From Fragum whitleyi (taxonomy: Eukaryota; Mollusca; Bivalvia; Cardiida; Cardiidae), in the NCBI GenBank assembly GCA_948146395.1, contig OX411559.1, forward strand, positions 934,001 through 998,000: a stretch of 64,000 bases of DNA. Direction: 5' to 3'. The notes beneath the pieces are model-generated. The model searched no databases. It saw nothing but the letters and a program-made list of their open reading frames with translations, and was not told the origin of the DNA. Shown one piece after another: positions 36,193-48,700 of this stretch. Made by a program: the position numbers and the translations under genes. Every line of letters begins with the position of its first letter. The first letter of the stretch is position 1.

Positions 36193-36231
36193 CTAAGGAG
36201 GGTCTTTTCTTGACAATAGGGGGTGCATCCC
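36193..36231 (-). CDS. Candidate 39-nt cassette exon with KKRPSL motif
   Basis: On the minus strand, a good acceptor (CTTTCTCTATTTTCAACACCAG is the tract, ending CACCAG) precedes 39 bases open in phase 1, ending at donor CTCCTTAG/GTATGC. The product is GDAPPIVKKRPSLG. The exon is GC-richer than its flanks and is the closest relative of the exon at 34883-34924. The pair could be alternative or joint cassettes; both keep the frame. A family C element begins about 60 bases upstream of the acceptor on the genomic plus side. Confidence 0.65.
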   Translation of the reverse strand, partial: GMHPLLSRKDPP

Positions 36232-36292
36232 CTGGTGTTGAAAATAGAGAAAGCAAACATTTATAATTATGACTAGAATCACATACAATATA

Positions 36293-36541
36293 TGAGCCTG
36301 TGCGTGACGTTTCCAATAATTTAAAATGTGCGTAAGGTGCAAACATTGAGCAGCATAGACAGCCACAAAGTGTAAATACAAAGTAACCTGATGGTCTATA
36401 GATAATTTATGACCTTATCTAGCTATTAAATGCATGGTAAAGACTCTGGTAAGACTGTGCAGCTACACAGGCTGGTCAGAGTCTTTTTGTCTTGTGCAAA
36501 TTTGGAATTGTTGGAAATATTACGCACAGGCTCATACATAG
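36293..36541. mobile_element. Family C MITE, copy 2
   Basis: Ends TGAGCCTGTGCGTGACGTTT then CCAATAATTT and AATTGTTGGAAATATTACGC then ACAGGCTCA are inverted; TATA/TA-type flanks. Inside, GACTGTGCAGCTACACAGGCTG matches the other copies. It sits in the intron just upstream of the KKRPSL exon. Confidence 0.75.
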
Positions 36542-36961
36542 TATCATATGACCTATGTCACGGGGTCAGAATAAACCCTTTGACTATTTTAGGTATTACA
36601 CAGGTGTTATTACACTTGTGGAATAACTATGCAAAGGAGCTAATAATTTATAGAAATTGTTATATTTTTATTGTGAAAATGACGTCATATTGCATTTTCT
36701 GACATCATTTCGAAATCGGCGTTTTATGATTCGCGGAAAAACTTGAATTGATAGATTTCTGGAATTTCCTCGATTTATTGCTAAATTTCAGGTCATATTT
36801 TAAACAGAATAAGAATTTGTGCTCATAGAATACCAAACTTATTAAACTCGTCATCTTAAACAGATAAAAATAAACTTGACAGAGCCTCGTTCATATCTAT
36901 TAAAAGATGACTCGTTTGATAACTTCAGTATTCATAGACCACTTATTCATTATCCTCTATA

Positions 36962-37369
36962 TACAGTTAACAACATCATGAAATTGATTTCGGAATGTAA
37001 TTGCACTAATAAAAGAGCTCTGAGTGAAATAAAAGGGGGTTAATCCAATATCGTAAATTTTGTTCATCTTGAACGAAATAAGCTATATTTATTGTCTCCC
37101 TTTGAGAAAATATACATAGGCGGTCTATAATAGCTTCCTGTGTCCTCAAGAACCAATCAGACGTTTATAATTTCAATAATGTCAGTAAAATTGTGGATTC
37201 TAGCTCATTCATTTTGAATGTAGTTGTTGATCTTATCTTTTTTAGTGATCTCAACAAGTTGTCGAATGGTTTGAGAGAGTGTTTGGAATGTACGGATGGA
37301 GCGCTATGTGAGCGATTTAGAACGGTTTTGATTGAGATTAATGTCAATTTCATGTTGTAACTAACTGTA
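36962..37369. mobile_element. Family A MITE, full-length
   Basis: TACAGTTAACAACATCATGA at the left and TGTCAATTTCATGTTGTAAC then TAACTGTA at the right. The palindrome (GGGGGTTAATCCAATATCG ...) is at about 37032-37102. Confidence 0.85.
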
Positions 37370-38229
37370 GATCTTTATAACATTGCTGACGAACATACAA
37401 ACAGTTGTGGCAACAGAAGCTAACACCATTTTCAAATTTTATAGAATGATCTGTTTAAGATAAAACTTACTTTTTTTCCTAAACGCAATCTTATTCTCAT
37501 GAGAACTTAGGTTATATTTTCTGCACATAAGCTTATTTAAAAACAAATATGGATCTTAAGAATTCAATCATATAAATTTATGTTCGTTTCTAAAGCAAGG
37601 CTACTCTACAATCGTACTTGACAGGTCTTAATCTTTGAACAAAAAAAAGAAAGGTTCTGAAAGTATTAATCATTTCTTAAGGTATCATTCACATTAACAT
37701 AGAATCTTTCTGATCTACATTTGCTATATAAATATTGTAAGTTTGGTTGAAACCTCTACAGAAACACAGCATGTTTTAGGTCTTACGAAGTTTATGTCAA
37801 CAATTTAGGTTTTAAATAAAAAGAATAAATAAATGATAGTGTGACTTAGCTTTTAGTGGAAAAGCAACAATGAAATTAATGTGAATGTTGAATGAATATA
37901 TGAAATACAAACAAACAAATGTATCTAATGGATTATCTTTTGCGTCGACATGAATGTTAAGAATTTTCGGTATGTCTAAAACGGGGCTTTTCATCGTGTA
38001 GGATTTTATAACAGTAAAGCTTATCTAAAGGAATCATACATAATGTCTAAAATAATTGATACAGCTTACCACCCTTGTAATACAAATAACTCTTTCTTAT
38101 TGAATGACAAATTGTATGAAACCTTAAATGATGATACTATAGCAATACGATATTTACACAAAATAAAAAGGTGTTTTTGCTGACAGATTTCACACATGAT
38201 TTTGACTTTGCACAGGGTGTTTATCATAC
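37370..38229. other. Candidate intron, no recognised feature
   Basis: AT-rich, no repeat copies. A strong donor-like site near 38044 (minus strand) has no phase-compatible acceptor close by. Confidence 0.35.
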
Positions 38230-38268
38230 CTTGAATTGTTCTATTTCGCACCATATTCTGTTGATCTC
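38230..38268 (-). CDS. Candidate 39-nt cassette exon (GD...VRNRTIQ)
   Basis: On the minus strand, acceptor TTCTGTTTTGTTTATCTAG precedes 39 bases open in phase 1, with donor ATTCAAG/GTATGATA. The product is GDQQNMVRNRTIQG. It has the same length, the same GD start and the same V-basic-x-R spacing as GDAPPIVKKRPSLG from 36193-36231, so it may be an older copy of that exon. It is a multiple of three. Confidence 0.5.
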
Positions 38269-38564
38269 CTAGATAAACAAAACAGAAATAAATGCGAAGT
38301 AACAGCAAAAGAAAAGAAATTTTCACATAATTGAAAAATAATTTGTTGCTAATGATTCATGGAGCGTCTTAGCACTGGATTGATTTAGAAGGCTCTGTGT
38401 TCTATCTTGTAAAGTAAGAGAACTGAAAAAATATCAAGAAACTCTAATACGTCCTTTTAAAGAAAAGACAGCAAATCAAGATACCGAATAACGATCTGTG
38501 ATCAAATAAAGTCTGTCAAAAATATAAATACATTTTTGTACAAGTACTCATCAAACAATAAATA

Positions 38565-38975
38565 TACAGTTAGTTACATCGTGACATTGACAGTCATCTC
38601 AATCAAAACCATTCTTTATTGCACACACAGCGATTAAAGCACTCCATTCATTCACTCAAACTATCCAAAAAATGCTCAAAATCACTAAAAATGAAGGTCA
38701 GCACATATATTGACAAATGAATACAGCAAGAAAAAAATTGCGATTTCACTGACATAATTGAAATCATACGCGTGTGATTTTTCTTGAAGAAATAGGAAGC
38801 TACTCATAGAACTCATATTCATATTTATTAAAGAGAGGTAAAAAATGTCCATAATTTTGTTCATCCTAATATTGGATCACCTCCCTAAAAACTCACTCAT
38901 CCAACTCAATCAATTTCTTTCCAAAATCATTTTAAAATCAATCACCTTGTCACTTTCACGATGTTGTTAACTGGA
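38565..38975. mobile_element. Family A MITE, full-length
   Basis: TACAGTTAGTTACATCGTGA at the left and GTCACTTTCACGATGTTGTT then AACTGGA at the right. One palindrome arm is shortened (GAGAGGTAAA facing ATCACCTCCC). Confidence 0.8.
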
Positions 38976-39950
38976 GATATTTATTTGCAATAGAAACGGC
39001 ATGTAAGCTGTCTTCAATTTGACATACACGGCCATAGTGACCACGATTATCAATATATGCCATTTTTTTCTTTTTCCTCGTTCCCTATGCATTTCTTGTT
39101 TTTCAAATATGTTGTTACAGATTCCGAAAAAGCCAATCAAAATCTTAATTCAACAGAAATTGTGGGGGATATCTTTTCAATTATTTCCTTTTTGTGAGTA
39201 AAACATGAATTATTTTGTGTTAACAGAAATTTGGTTATGAATATTAGTCAAGTTCACAAATACACCCTCTTCCATAGACATGTTTATATTCTACCTATAT
39301 AATACGTAGTGAAGGGTGTTTGTATCCTAAATTACACTTCAATATCGAACATTCAAATGAAATTAAGAATCATAGTCTTTTGTAAAAAAAAAGACGTTTA
39401 TTTGGAAATACCGTCTTATTTTAAAGGAATGTTAATTATACATTTTTCGATAAACAGCTTTTGTGTGCAAATGGCCAAAGCTTTCTAATTCAGAGTCCTG
39501 AATTCTTTCTTCGTTGTCATATTTCCACAATTAAGTACAAAAATGAAAATAAAAATCAACTATTTCGTGGAAAACAATAATGCCATACTCATCGAATCCT
39601 GGTGAAGATTAAAAAATGAAACCTTATTTTTTTACATGGCATTGCTCGTCCTTGCTTAATTTATGTCGATTCTCTAAATTCGTGTTAAATGAAATCGAAC
39701 AGTTTACAAAATTTATTGCGATACAAGGTATCTTTGGATAGCGTTTCTGTTAACTACAGAATAACTTTCATATTGAAAAGCAGAAAATTTATAATATATA
39801 TGTTTACTTCACAATACATCACATTATTATTTGTGCTTCAAATCATGTGATAAAGAAAGAGATTGGTGAGTGTCAGAGGTCTACAAAACTATAGGAAAGT
39901 GTATATGATGTGCGTTTATATAATTATTAAGAGTACAATTCCAAAAGTAC
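38976..39950. other. Candidate intron, no recognised feature
   Basis: AT-rich sequence without recognisable repeats or exons. Confidence 0.4.
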
Positions 39951-40004
39951 CTGGAATATTTGAGTTACTTTTCGATAATTGTTTGTTATCCCCGCTGTCC
40001 TTTT
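39951..40004 (-). CDS. Candidate 54-nt cassette exon of the Shaw channel tail
   Basis: On the minus strand, a strong acceptor (CTATTCTTTACTGCAG after a long pyrimidine tract) precedes 54 bases open in phase 1, ending at donor TATTCCAG/GTACTTTT. The product is EKDSGDNKQLSKSNSNIPG, hydrophilic and Ser/Asn-rich, as expected for a disordered cytoplasmic tail. Assignment to the Shaw gene is from strand and phase. Confidence 0.55.
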
Positions 40005-40526
40005 CTGCAGTAAAGAATAGAGAAAATAGGAATTTAAAGACGGCATACCACCTTGACCAAAAGACAAACTTGTTGAAGAAAGCATATAATCGGAGGTTTA
40101 ATCATTTCATGCACATCAATACATAAACCCGGGTAAAGGAGCTTATATAGGGTTAACAGAAGCATATATGTATATATATATTAGCATGATATAGTTGCTG
40201 GTTATATTGAATAACTATTGAGTACTTCATTTAACCCAGACTTCTTTTGGTATATTGAATCAAAGTAGAATAGGACTAGGTATTTGAATATTTTCATTTG
40301 CAGGTAAAGTACAATTTTACGCGGCCTACCTTGCGAATGAGCTAATTGCATTTTTAGCGAAAATAATTAACTTCTTGGACGTAATGAAGGGAATAATAAA
40401 ATAAACATTTTTGGAGAATAAGATAGATTTGATAAATATTTTACAGAGGAGGTAACAATGGAACAGACGAGCACAGATAGACGTACAGTGCAAACAGTGA
40501 TAGTGAGGCCAGGAGAGGATACTAAC

Positions 40527-40703
40527 CCGGTGCTATTTCAGTGATTTTAAGGGGTGTGCCGGGGTTAGAGGTTATTTCTACAAGCCGGGGAGCAGTCTTC
40601 ACATCGGACGCCGATGGTCTAGTTTTAGGCGGCATACCCGGCGTATCATCTTTGTCTGTATGGTTCATCATTAACATGGGTATACTTTCTTCACCATTTC
40701 GGC
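40527..40703 (-). CDS. Candidate 177-nt exon of the Shaw channel tail
   Basis: On the minus strand, acceptor TTCCATCTTAACTAG precedes 177 bases open in phase 1, ending at donor AGCACCGG/GTTAGT. It takes the single G left by the channel core exon to give GRNGEESIPMLMMNH, followed by a Pro/Thr/Lys-rich stretch (DTPGMPPKTRPSASDVK, NPGTPLKITEIAPG). It is much less AT-rich than its surroundings. I recall ENIPMLMMNH-like motifs in other Kv3 tails only loosely, so the link rests mainly on strand, phase match and composition. TRPS and TPLK are possible phosphorylation sites. Confidence 0.7.
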
Positions 40704-41788
40704 CTAGTTAAGATGGAAAATGCGTTAAGTGAGCCTCTAAGAAACCAACCTCGGACTCGAAATTTAACGAAAAAATATCCAATAATTAGTTCTAAATCTT
40801 GAGTGAATGATCACAATTTCCATGTTCAGTTTCTTTTACACCATGATGTTCTTCGACAGTGAAGCGTTGAAACATTTTTTCTTAACCATCGACCTTACAT
40901 GTGAAAGTATGTACATGTATATAATTAATGTCCATTACATTTATAAAGAATATGTCTTAGATGAAAATAAAATACAAAAGTTTAGTCACATTCATTATAA
41001 TGAATAATTTCATAAATACTTCATACGAATCCTCTAACGTATACGCATAGAACATTTTAACGATAACAGAGGTTATAATACTGGTAATGGTTACATGTGA
41101 CGAGGAAGGTACATGTCTTTCAAATGCAAAATAAATATGATATTAATAATTATAGTGAAACAAATCATAGTATTCCAAATAAAACTAGCCAAGCATAACG
41201 AAAGAAAATATCGTGCACCATTTGAATCGTTGATTATATTTTGAATACACATTTAATGATTCACCGTTGAGCTTAAATCATTTTGTTATGAATTTCATTT
41301 ATTATTTCTATTTACGTTTGTCTCGTCCTCTCTCTCAACTCTCAACATCTCTTACTCTCCCTATATTTCTCTGTTTATGCATCTTTTGTCTTACATTTGT
41401 CCGTGCCAATGTCAATTACAATAAGAAATTGTGTTGTTTTATTAGTATTACTTTCCTTGTCTGTGTCATTGTATCTTTTATTTTATCTTTTAACTACCAT
41501 GTTAAATTTCTTTCGTCTTTTTTTTATTACTTTTGTTTTACCAATGTTTTGTTGTGTGTACTTTGTTAAATTTAAATATTCAAACACTTGAATTCTTTAC
41601 AAACTTATTCATGCATTTTCCTTTTAAAAAATGGGACAAATAAAGTTCCAAAGAAAAGCTCTTATTAGTTGTTGATAATGTGCATAAAACATGAAATGAA
41701 ATGAAAAATATATGAAGAGTAAAATTTACTTCATCGCAAAGGCAGAGAAAAAACGGTCAAAACGTGCTAAAGAAAATATCAAACTTTC
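40704..41788. other. Candidate intron, no recognised feature
   Basis: AT-rich. A pyrimidine-rich plus-strand stretch at about 41300-41560 gives overlapping open frames but no recognisable protein. Confidence 0.35.
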
Positions 41789-42010
41789 TCAGTGAGCTCG
41801 CGCGTTCAAAAAGTTGTTTGGTATTTAGGTTTTTCATATTTTTGGACTAATAAAAAGGAGACGTGATTCTCTTAATAAATCTAAAAGAAAACACAGTATT
41901 CTCAGTTAGCTGGTGCGTACAAAAAGTTGTTTTGTAATTAGGTTTTACATATTTTGGACTAATTAAAAGGAGACGTGATTCTCTTAAGAAATCTAAAAGA
42001 AAACACAGTA
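41789..42010. repeat. Two-copy 111-bp tandem duplication
   Basis: A block beginning CTCAGTGAGCTCGCGCG and containing AAGGAGACGTGATTCTCTTA then AGAAAACACAGTAT occurs at 41789 and again at 41900 with small differences. Confidence 0.8.
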
Positions 42011-43077
42011 TAACTCTTTAAACATTTAAGTTTTGCAAAGGAATATTTCCATTATAATTACTTATTACACTAACTAGCTTATATTTAATTGCATAAATAC
42101 CCATATCGTATTTGGGTAAATTCGTTGATTCTTTTTAACAAGAATTTCACGTCACGATTGCACAAAAAGAACTTGCGATGCATGATTTCACGGACTATAT
42201 TCCTTGAGATTATAAGGCTGACTTGGCTTTGATAAATCGGATGGGTCTGATGTATTGCTGTTTGCAAGAAAAGTCAGCATTAGAGTCCTTACAAAACAAG
42301 TTAATTTTAGAAAATTTATCACTCCATGCTGATTTAAAACGGGTATTCCCGGTTCAATTGTTAGTAGGGGAACTTAACTCCAAATCTTCACACAAACTAA
42401 TGGCGATAAAATATGGTCAAAAATACATGTAGGGTTTCCAGTGTTTTGTTCAAACATAATTATTCAATAATTCAAAAATTAAAATGAAAATACACATTTT
42501 AACTACGCCTCAAATGAAAAAGACCAAATGCGTTTTTTTACTAGTATAAAACATATCTTTGACCAATTGGAACGCCATTTGAATTAACCTAAACTAAAGC
42601 AGGGACATTTTTATGCGAGATCACTGTAAGTTTTTACATCGTACCTATCGGATCATTGTATAAGGCAAATCTCCGACCTGAAATGAGTGGGAAAATCATT
42701 CATATACAAACAGATGTAAAAGAATGAAGTAAACGATAAAAACAAAGTCTTCTAAAAAATTTGTCTTTTGTTTAGCTAAAGGTAACAAATCATTTACCAT
42801 ATCTTAACGGTTTGATTATCATTATATCTTTAGTTATGTAAAATTTTAATTGTTTTATACCAATACGTGTTAAAGAAATCACGTTAGAAGGATTTTCATA
42901 GGTTTCCAGTATTTCGGTTGTCATTACTTTCTAAAGTAGGGAGAGTCGACAACGCAATATTTGCACAAGTTAATTAAAAGGTTACCATGTCCAAATTGAA
43001 GTTATGTCATGAAATCTTGTAAATTTGACTAAAAAAATGAAAATAGAACATGATGCAAAGAAAAAAATAAAAATTAC
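42011..43077. other. Candidate intron, no recognised feature
   Basis: A 69-codon plus-strand frame at 42223-42432 contains LQEKSALESLQNKLILENL, which looks helical, but no domain or splice context supports a gene. Confidence 0.35.
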
Positions 43078-43113
43078 CATATGCTGGATGGAATGGGTTG
43101 AAGGTCTGTGAAT
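43078..43113 (-). CDS. Candidate 36-nt cassette exon of the Shaw channel tail
   Basis: On the minus strand, a strong acceptor (GATCTTATTTTTTTAG) precedes 36 bases open in phase 1, ending at donor GCATATG/GTAATTTTT. The product is DSQTFNPFHPAYG. The exon is clearly less AT-rich than the poly-T/poly-A sequence on either side and keeps the frame. Confidence 0.5.
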
Positions 43114-43463
43114 CTAAAAAAATAAGATCATATTAACATTTGGCGTTCAAATTACGAGGGTCATGGTTAAAAAAAGTAAATTTGTTTGATATTTCCTATA
43201 AATATCGTACCTTTTTTTTCAGAGAAAATAGACTACAAACACTGCAATAGTTTGCATCAAGTACAGATTTTTTTATCAAAAAAATTGCTTAACTGTTTTT
43301 ATCTTAATTCAAAGATCAACTATCAATATCATATTTTTTTTGTCTTTTTTAAATGCTTCCATACTTGTAACTTACAAAATGAATTACATGTATGTAAAAT
43401 AACAGCTTCAGAATTCAATAAAAGGTAGCAACTTATGCTTGAAATAAATAAGTGAAGCAAATA

Positions 43464-43712
43464 AGAGCATGTGCGTGACATTTCCAACAATTTTTCATGA
43501 GCATGTGACACAATCATTGACCAGCGTAGACCACCACACAATGTAATGAGATTCTTCCCGCATTGTCTTAAAAGAAGTCAAAATCTTATCCATCTTCAGA
43601 GTGTATAGTGAAGTCTCTGGTCAGACTGTGCAGATGCACAGGCTGGTCGAAAGCTTCACTTTGTGCACATTTGAAATTGTTGGAAATGTCACATACAGGC
43701 TCATAAATTGAT
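43464..43712. mobile_element. Family C MITE, copy 3
   Basis: Ends GAGCATGTGCGTGACATTTC then CAACAATTT and AATTGTTGGAAATGTCACAT then ACAGGCTCA. The internal GTCAGACTGTGCAGATGCAC then AGGCTGGTC agrees with the other copies. Confidence 0.75.
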
Positions 43713-44857
43713 GAACAAAAGAAAAATAAGCATAATATTAAGCCTGAGTATTTCGATGGATTAATGACCATGCATTTCAGATAGATATCTCGTCCTCTAG
43801 TAAATTTAGTCTGTATTTGAGAATTTTAGAGATGCCTTGTGAATAGAATGAAATGACGTGATCAAATATTTTATACGTGATATCGGTGATTAATATTCAA
43901 AATAGAAAATAGTTGAACATTATTTCCTTAAACGGAAATCCTTTTTATCATAAATTCTTTGTTAATATTCCCCATTTCTTATGAAAATTATCGAGGATAC
44001 TTTTACTCACTTCGTCTAATAATATATAAGAGTGAGATTGAAAAAGCAAAGGTCCCTCAACTGGTCACAGAATTTTATTCCGTAAATCATTATTTTAACA
44101 ATATTCCTTTTCAATGTATCTGCTTTAAATACTTAATTAGGTAAAACGATTGCTAATTTTATCAAACATATAAAGGCAGAAGTTCTAGTCGCTCCCGACA
44201 GTCTGTTATAGGACATCCAAAACTAAATATACCTTTTTTTGTTTTTTTATCTATTTTTTTTAAGATTTAGCGCAGTTTTAGGAATTTAAAGAATAACTGT
44301 AGATATAGCAGACCTTAGAGAGGTTTAAACCCAGACCAAGTGAAAGCGAAAGGCAAACATATTCGCGACAAAGTAAGCACAAAAGTTCCCAAGCGAAATA
44401 TAACTGTGTACACTTACTGTGTCGAAAAAGGTCTAAGGTTTGTTAAAGGCACAATAATGAACTTTCTGCCTCAAAATTTATTATATCTGTAAAGTCGTTC
44501 TGAATTGCTTAATCATTATGATGACTGTAATTGTTCGCTTTGGAATTGAGGGACTTGCCTGCATTACTTTGTCAACAAAATATGTGAAGCCAAACTCTAT
44601 GAAAAAGTTATCTTTTTTCCTGTGTTTAATTTCTTTATTTATTTAATATATTTTTTTTTCAAATCTGAAAAAGTAGATTATGATACGTATTTTGATCGAT
44701 ATTCTCTTTGATGCCAATTTTTCGTGAATCAAATCTAAAAATTCGTCTTCTTTTGACCTCAAAGTATTGTTCATATTACAAATATTCTTCAACACTTTCA
44801 ACCCATGTAGATAAAATGTCAATCATAAGTAATAAAAAATTTCAATAGAAGATGGCT
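43713..44857. other. Candidate intron, no recognised feature
   Basis: AT-rich sequence without recognisable repeat or exon. Confidence 0.4.
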
Positions 44858-45241
44858 TGTAAATAACAACATCGTAAAATTGACATTCATCTCAATCAGT
44901 ATTATTCTAAATTGGTCTCTCAGCGCTCAATTCATTCATTCCAAACACTCACTCAAACCATTCAAAATCGCTAAAAACACTTAAAAAGATAACTTCATTC
45001 GAAATGAATAAAGAAAGAAAAATATCCCGATTTCACTGCCATAATTGCATCTTTAAGTGTCTGATTTGCAGATACAAGAAGCTATTTCTAGAATTGTACG
45101 CATAATTTATCTAAGGGGGCAAACTAGTGGTATTTGATTACCTCCCTTTAATCTTACTTAAAACTCACTCCTCGCACTCATTCATTGTATTCCAAAGTCT
45201 CTTTTTAATCACTCATCGTGTCAATTTCACGATGTTGTTAA
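44858..45241. mobile_element. Family A MITE, one palindrome arm shortened
   Basis: Left end TGTAAATAACAACATCGTAA and right end TGTCAATTTCACGATGTTGT then TAAC. The palindrome is reduced (AAGGGGGCAAACTAG then GATTACCTCCC). Confidence 0.75.
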
Positions 45242-45710
45242 CAAAATCTATATACCGAGCCTATTTCCTTATCAGCTCCTATAGAATTTCAAATCCGAAT
45301 AGAAAAACAGAAAGTTCAATTCTATAGGTAAAGAGCAAACTTTACACGCATAGTCATAGAGTATGGCCTTTACATGACAGAGCCAAGGTCGTTCAAAAAA
45401 GACAGAATGCATCTTTGTTGTACAATTATATAGAGGCTTAAAAATGTGTTATGTAAAAATGAGTCATGGAAAATTATTTTCGATTTTCAGGACTGAAGCA
45501 AACACAAGTTAATGGGTTAATTATTGATTCCAAATACTAATTTGAAAGCGGTAAAACAGAAAATAAAGACATCAACGTTAAAAAGAACGCATTTTTAAAT
45601 CATTTTGCTTTGTCTATTAAAAATAAATATTAAACTCCGTGACAAAATGTTTAAAAGGTCGATGCATTAAGTCTATCTCAAACCAAACCATTGGCAAAAA
45701 TGAGACATAC

Positions 45711-45737
45711 CGGCTGACGTTCCATAATGGTATGGTC
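45711..45737 (-). CDS. Candidate 27-nt microexon of the Shaw channel tail
   Basis: On the minus strand, a strong acceptor (GTTTTCTTACATTTAG) precedes 27 bases open in phase 1, ending at a strong donor (GTCAGCCG/GTATGTCTC). The product is GPYHYGTSAG. Splice signals are among the best of the set, but the short length leaves a real chance of coincidence. Confidence 0.45.
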
Positions 45738-48700
45738 CTAAATGTAAGAAAACAGCTCCATATATGTTCAGAAATACGATTAAGTAATCTAATCATATGG
45801 GTGATATAATCAATAATCTTTCAATGTAGATTTTTTGTACAATAATAAACCGGTTGCCTCTTTTGACAGGGATGGTACTTTAATAAACAAAAAATAACAT
45901 GCAGACATTGCTTTCCTCCATTAAAAAATGATAACTAGAAGGGTACGCAAGTATTTAAAATGCAGCATTATAAAAACATTACTTTCAATGAAGTTCAATG
46001 ACAATAGGTGTTTTCTGATCTTCAAAACAGCAAAGGGTAAAAACTCTTAACTGAAGCCAGAAAGATTTGTGAAGACAGCTTACGTTTAAGCTCGCCATTT
46101 CTTTTCTCCCTCATGACGTCTACGTACCAAAGAACCTACACCTCGTTGGATTTTGTTTACATATTTGAATATACGTTACGGAAAAAATAGTTCCAAGACA
46201 GCAAAAGCAAATAAACCAAATTTAAAACAAGTCAGAGTTATGGTTCTGGTTTCCTGTATCTTCTTCACAATTAGAGATATTAACCTTGGACGTTTATATG
46301 TAACAGCTACACTATTTATAGTGATATGTCGAAAAATCAAACTTTTAAAATGACAAAAGGCAAAAACTACAACTCAAAGGAAGCAGGGGCCGTTGTTAAA
46401 TGAGAGAACTTCCCAAGACATTTTTTTAAGTTGAAACTTTGATACGTTGGGAGATATGCTCATGACAAGCCTAGTGACGAAAGAATGCCATTACAAAGTA
46501 TATTGATGTATTGGCTTCGCCGAAACATCGAGCAATAGTATTGAATTTTTACACAATTACATTTACAATGTACGTTCAAAGAATAATATACATTCTTCAA
46601 CGATGAAACTAAAATTTACCATTTTACAATATGACCATAACACCAAGAAAAAGAGGCTACGATTAATTGAACGGGGTCTTACGCCGCTTTCAACATCTTT
46701 TCAGTTATATCGCGGCGGCTGGAGCACCAAACAATAGATTCCTGGTATTTCTCTCACCAGTACAACCACCATACCCGACCTAGTCTCCAGCTGTTATCTC
46801 ATATAGGTCTACGATTATCAACCCATTGGTGAGAGACAAACAGTCGGAAAGAATGAACAAAGGCTTTGAACAACTTGAGTATGAAGCATAACGTTCATTT
46901 AATACATTATATACATAATCGTTTTTAGTTTAAAATGTATCGTAAAATAAGTCCAGTATTTTAGCACGCATTCCTTATGCGGTGTATAAAATCAGAATGA
47001 CACGAATATTTGAATCCAAACTATACGTATGCATTCTAAGTATTGAATCTAAAAGACAAAATTTTATGAGTATGGTGAGGAAACTTTGAATTTGCCTATA
47101 TGCTAATAATGAGATATCCAAATATCAGTTTAAATTCCCATAAATTTGACTTTTGAAGAAGTTTCAAGGAGTTTTATTTGGAACCTTAAGAGTAAATTCA
47201 ACATCAAGAATGAAATCAGAAAAAAAACGATTTAATCATTGAAGGAGCTGATCTATTTCCGTTATCATATAATTAATGACATAGTTTAATTATTAAGATA
47301 ATTGTGCTAGCCTTAATTAGTGTTTTTCCTTAATGGTGATAATGCAAATGATTAAATTAGGATTATGAGATAAACATGTATGACAGTTTTACACTGTGTA
47401 AACTGTTAATAAGAATTTTACTATATAATGCACGAGAAAGGTCGAAAACCCCGTTCTCACTCTGTCAACCTGCTCACATGAAATAGCTGAATGCTCTCGC
47501 GCTATTATGCTTTAGAAATATACCTTCTTTCCTCCAAATTCCGATCTATTGTTTATTAGGGAAATGTCGATAAATGAGAATACTTCAGCCTCCCTTTGAC
47601 GTTTGTTAAGATTGTATTGTTCCCTTGGATGATTTTATTTTCAGAATAACCAACGCGAATTCGTAAAATCTCTATGATATTTTCCTCAACCAATGTAAGG
47701 TTTTCACCACATGTTGTTGTTATTTGATATAATTAAAAAAACTAAACCTTGATTACTGTAATTCCTTCGGGAATAAAATGTAAACTATGGTTAGCAGTTA
47801 TTCAAATGTGCTCATATAAAAACTATAATGACGATAGGTTTATAATTGAACATTTTGATAATTCTTTAGATAAAATTGTGCCTGCTTTACCCGTTAAGCA
47901 CGTTTAACTTACTGTTCGCTGATACTGAATTTTTTTCTCTCTCTCAACATCTCAAATTAACGATAAATTCCATAATTTTCTTAATTATATTCCTAGTTGG
48001 TAATCAAATATACATACGACTTAAGAATTATGATAAAATAAACAAAGTCTGGTTATACGTTTTAAATTCACTGCAAATACAGATATATTTTTTATAAGAC
48101 ACACACTCATGTAGAAGGTCTTTATCGTGGTGTTTGTTATATTTTGCGTTTTGTGTGTGATTTGCTAGGAATAATTTCTACAAAGTTATTTTTTCCTTAT
48201 ATTGAAATTTTGAAAGTGGGCAATTTAGGAAATAAAGCATTGGAGGTTTATTTTTTATTGTCTTTTTCTTCAGTCAAATATGAAAAATTCGAATTTAGAA
48301 TGACGGCATGTATGTCGAATACTCACACACTATCGATTAAAGGTAAAATGACAGCACCTCAATCTTTGATGAATTAATAAATTACACTAAAAAGAGCGAG
48401 GTGGTGTTCTGTGTTGGTTTTCCAGATGACATAAAAGAAGGCTGAAAAATTTAAGCCATGTTGAAGAAACATGACCCAACGATAAAGTCTTTCTACGGTC
48501 TATTTGTTTATTTGTGAGTAGTTATAACTTGTTATGAATTAACAAGATGCTCAACATCAGAATTTGGTTTATAATCATTTGGACGTTTCTCATTAGTTTC
48601 TATTGAGAAAATTGTAATGAGTATTGAGTTTTTTTACTTGTTGTTTTTGTTCCATGATATGATTTTTAATTTCTGTTTTTGAAATAATATATATATTGAA

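Noticed and set aside
40330..40341. 12-nt phase-1 microexon candidate
   Set aside because: Splice-like sites flank it in the right phase, but 12 bases are too few to separate from chance.
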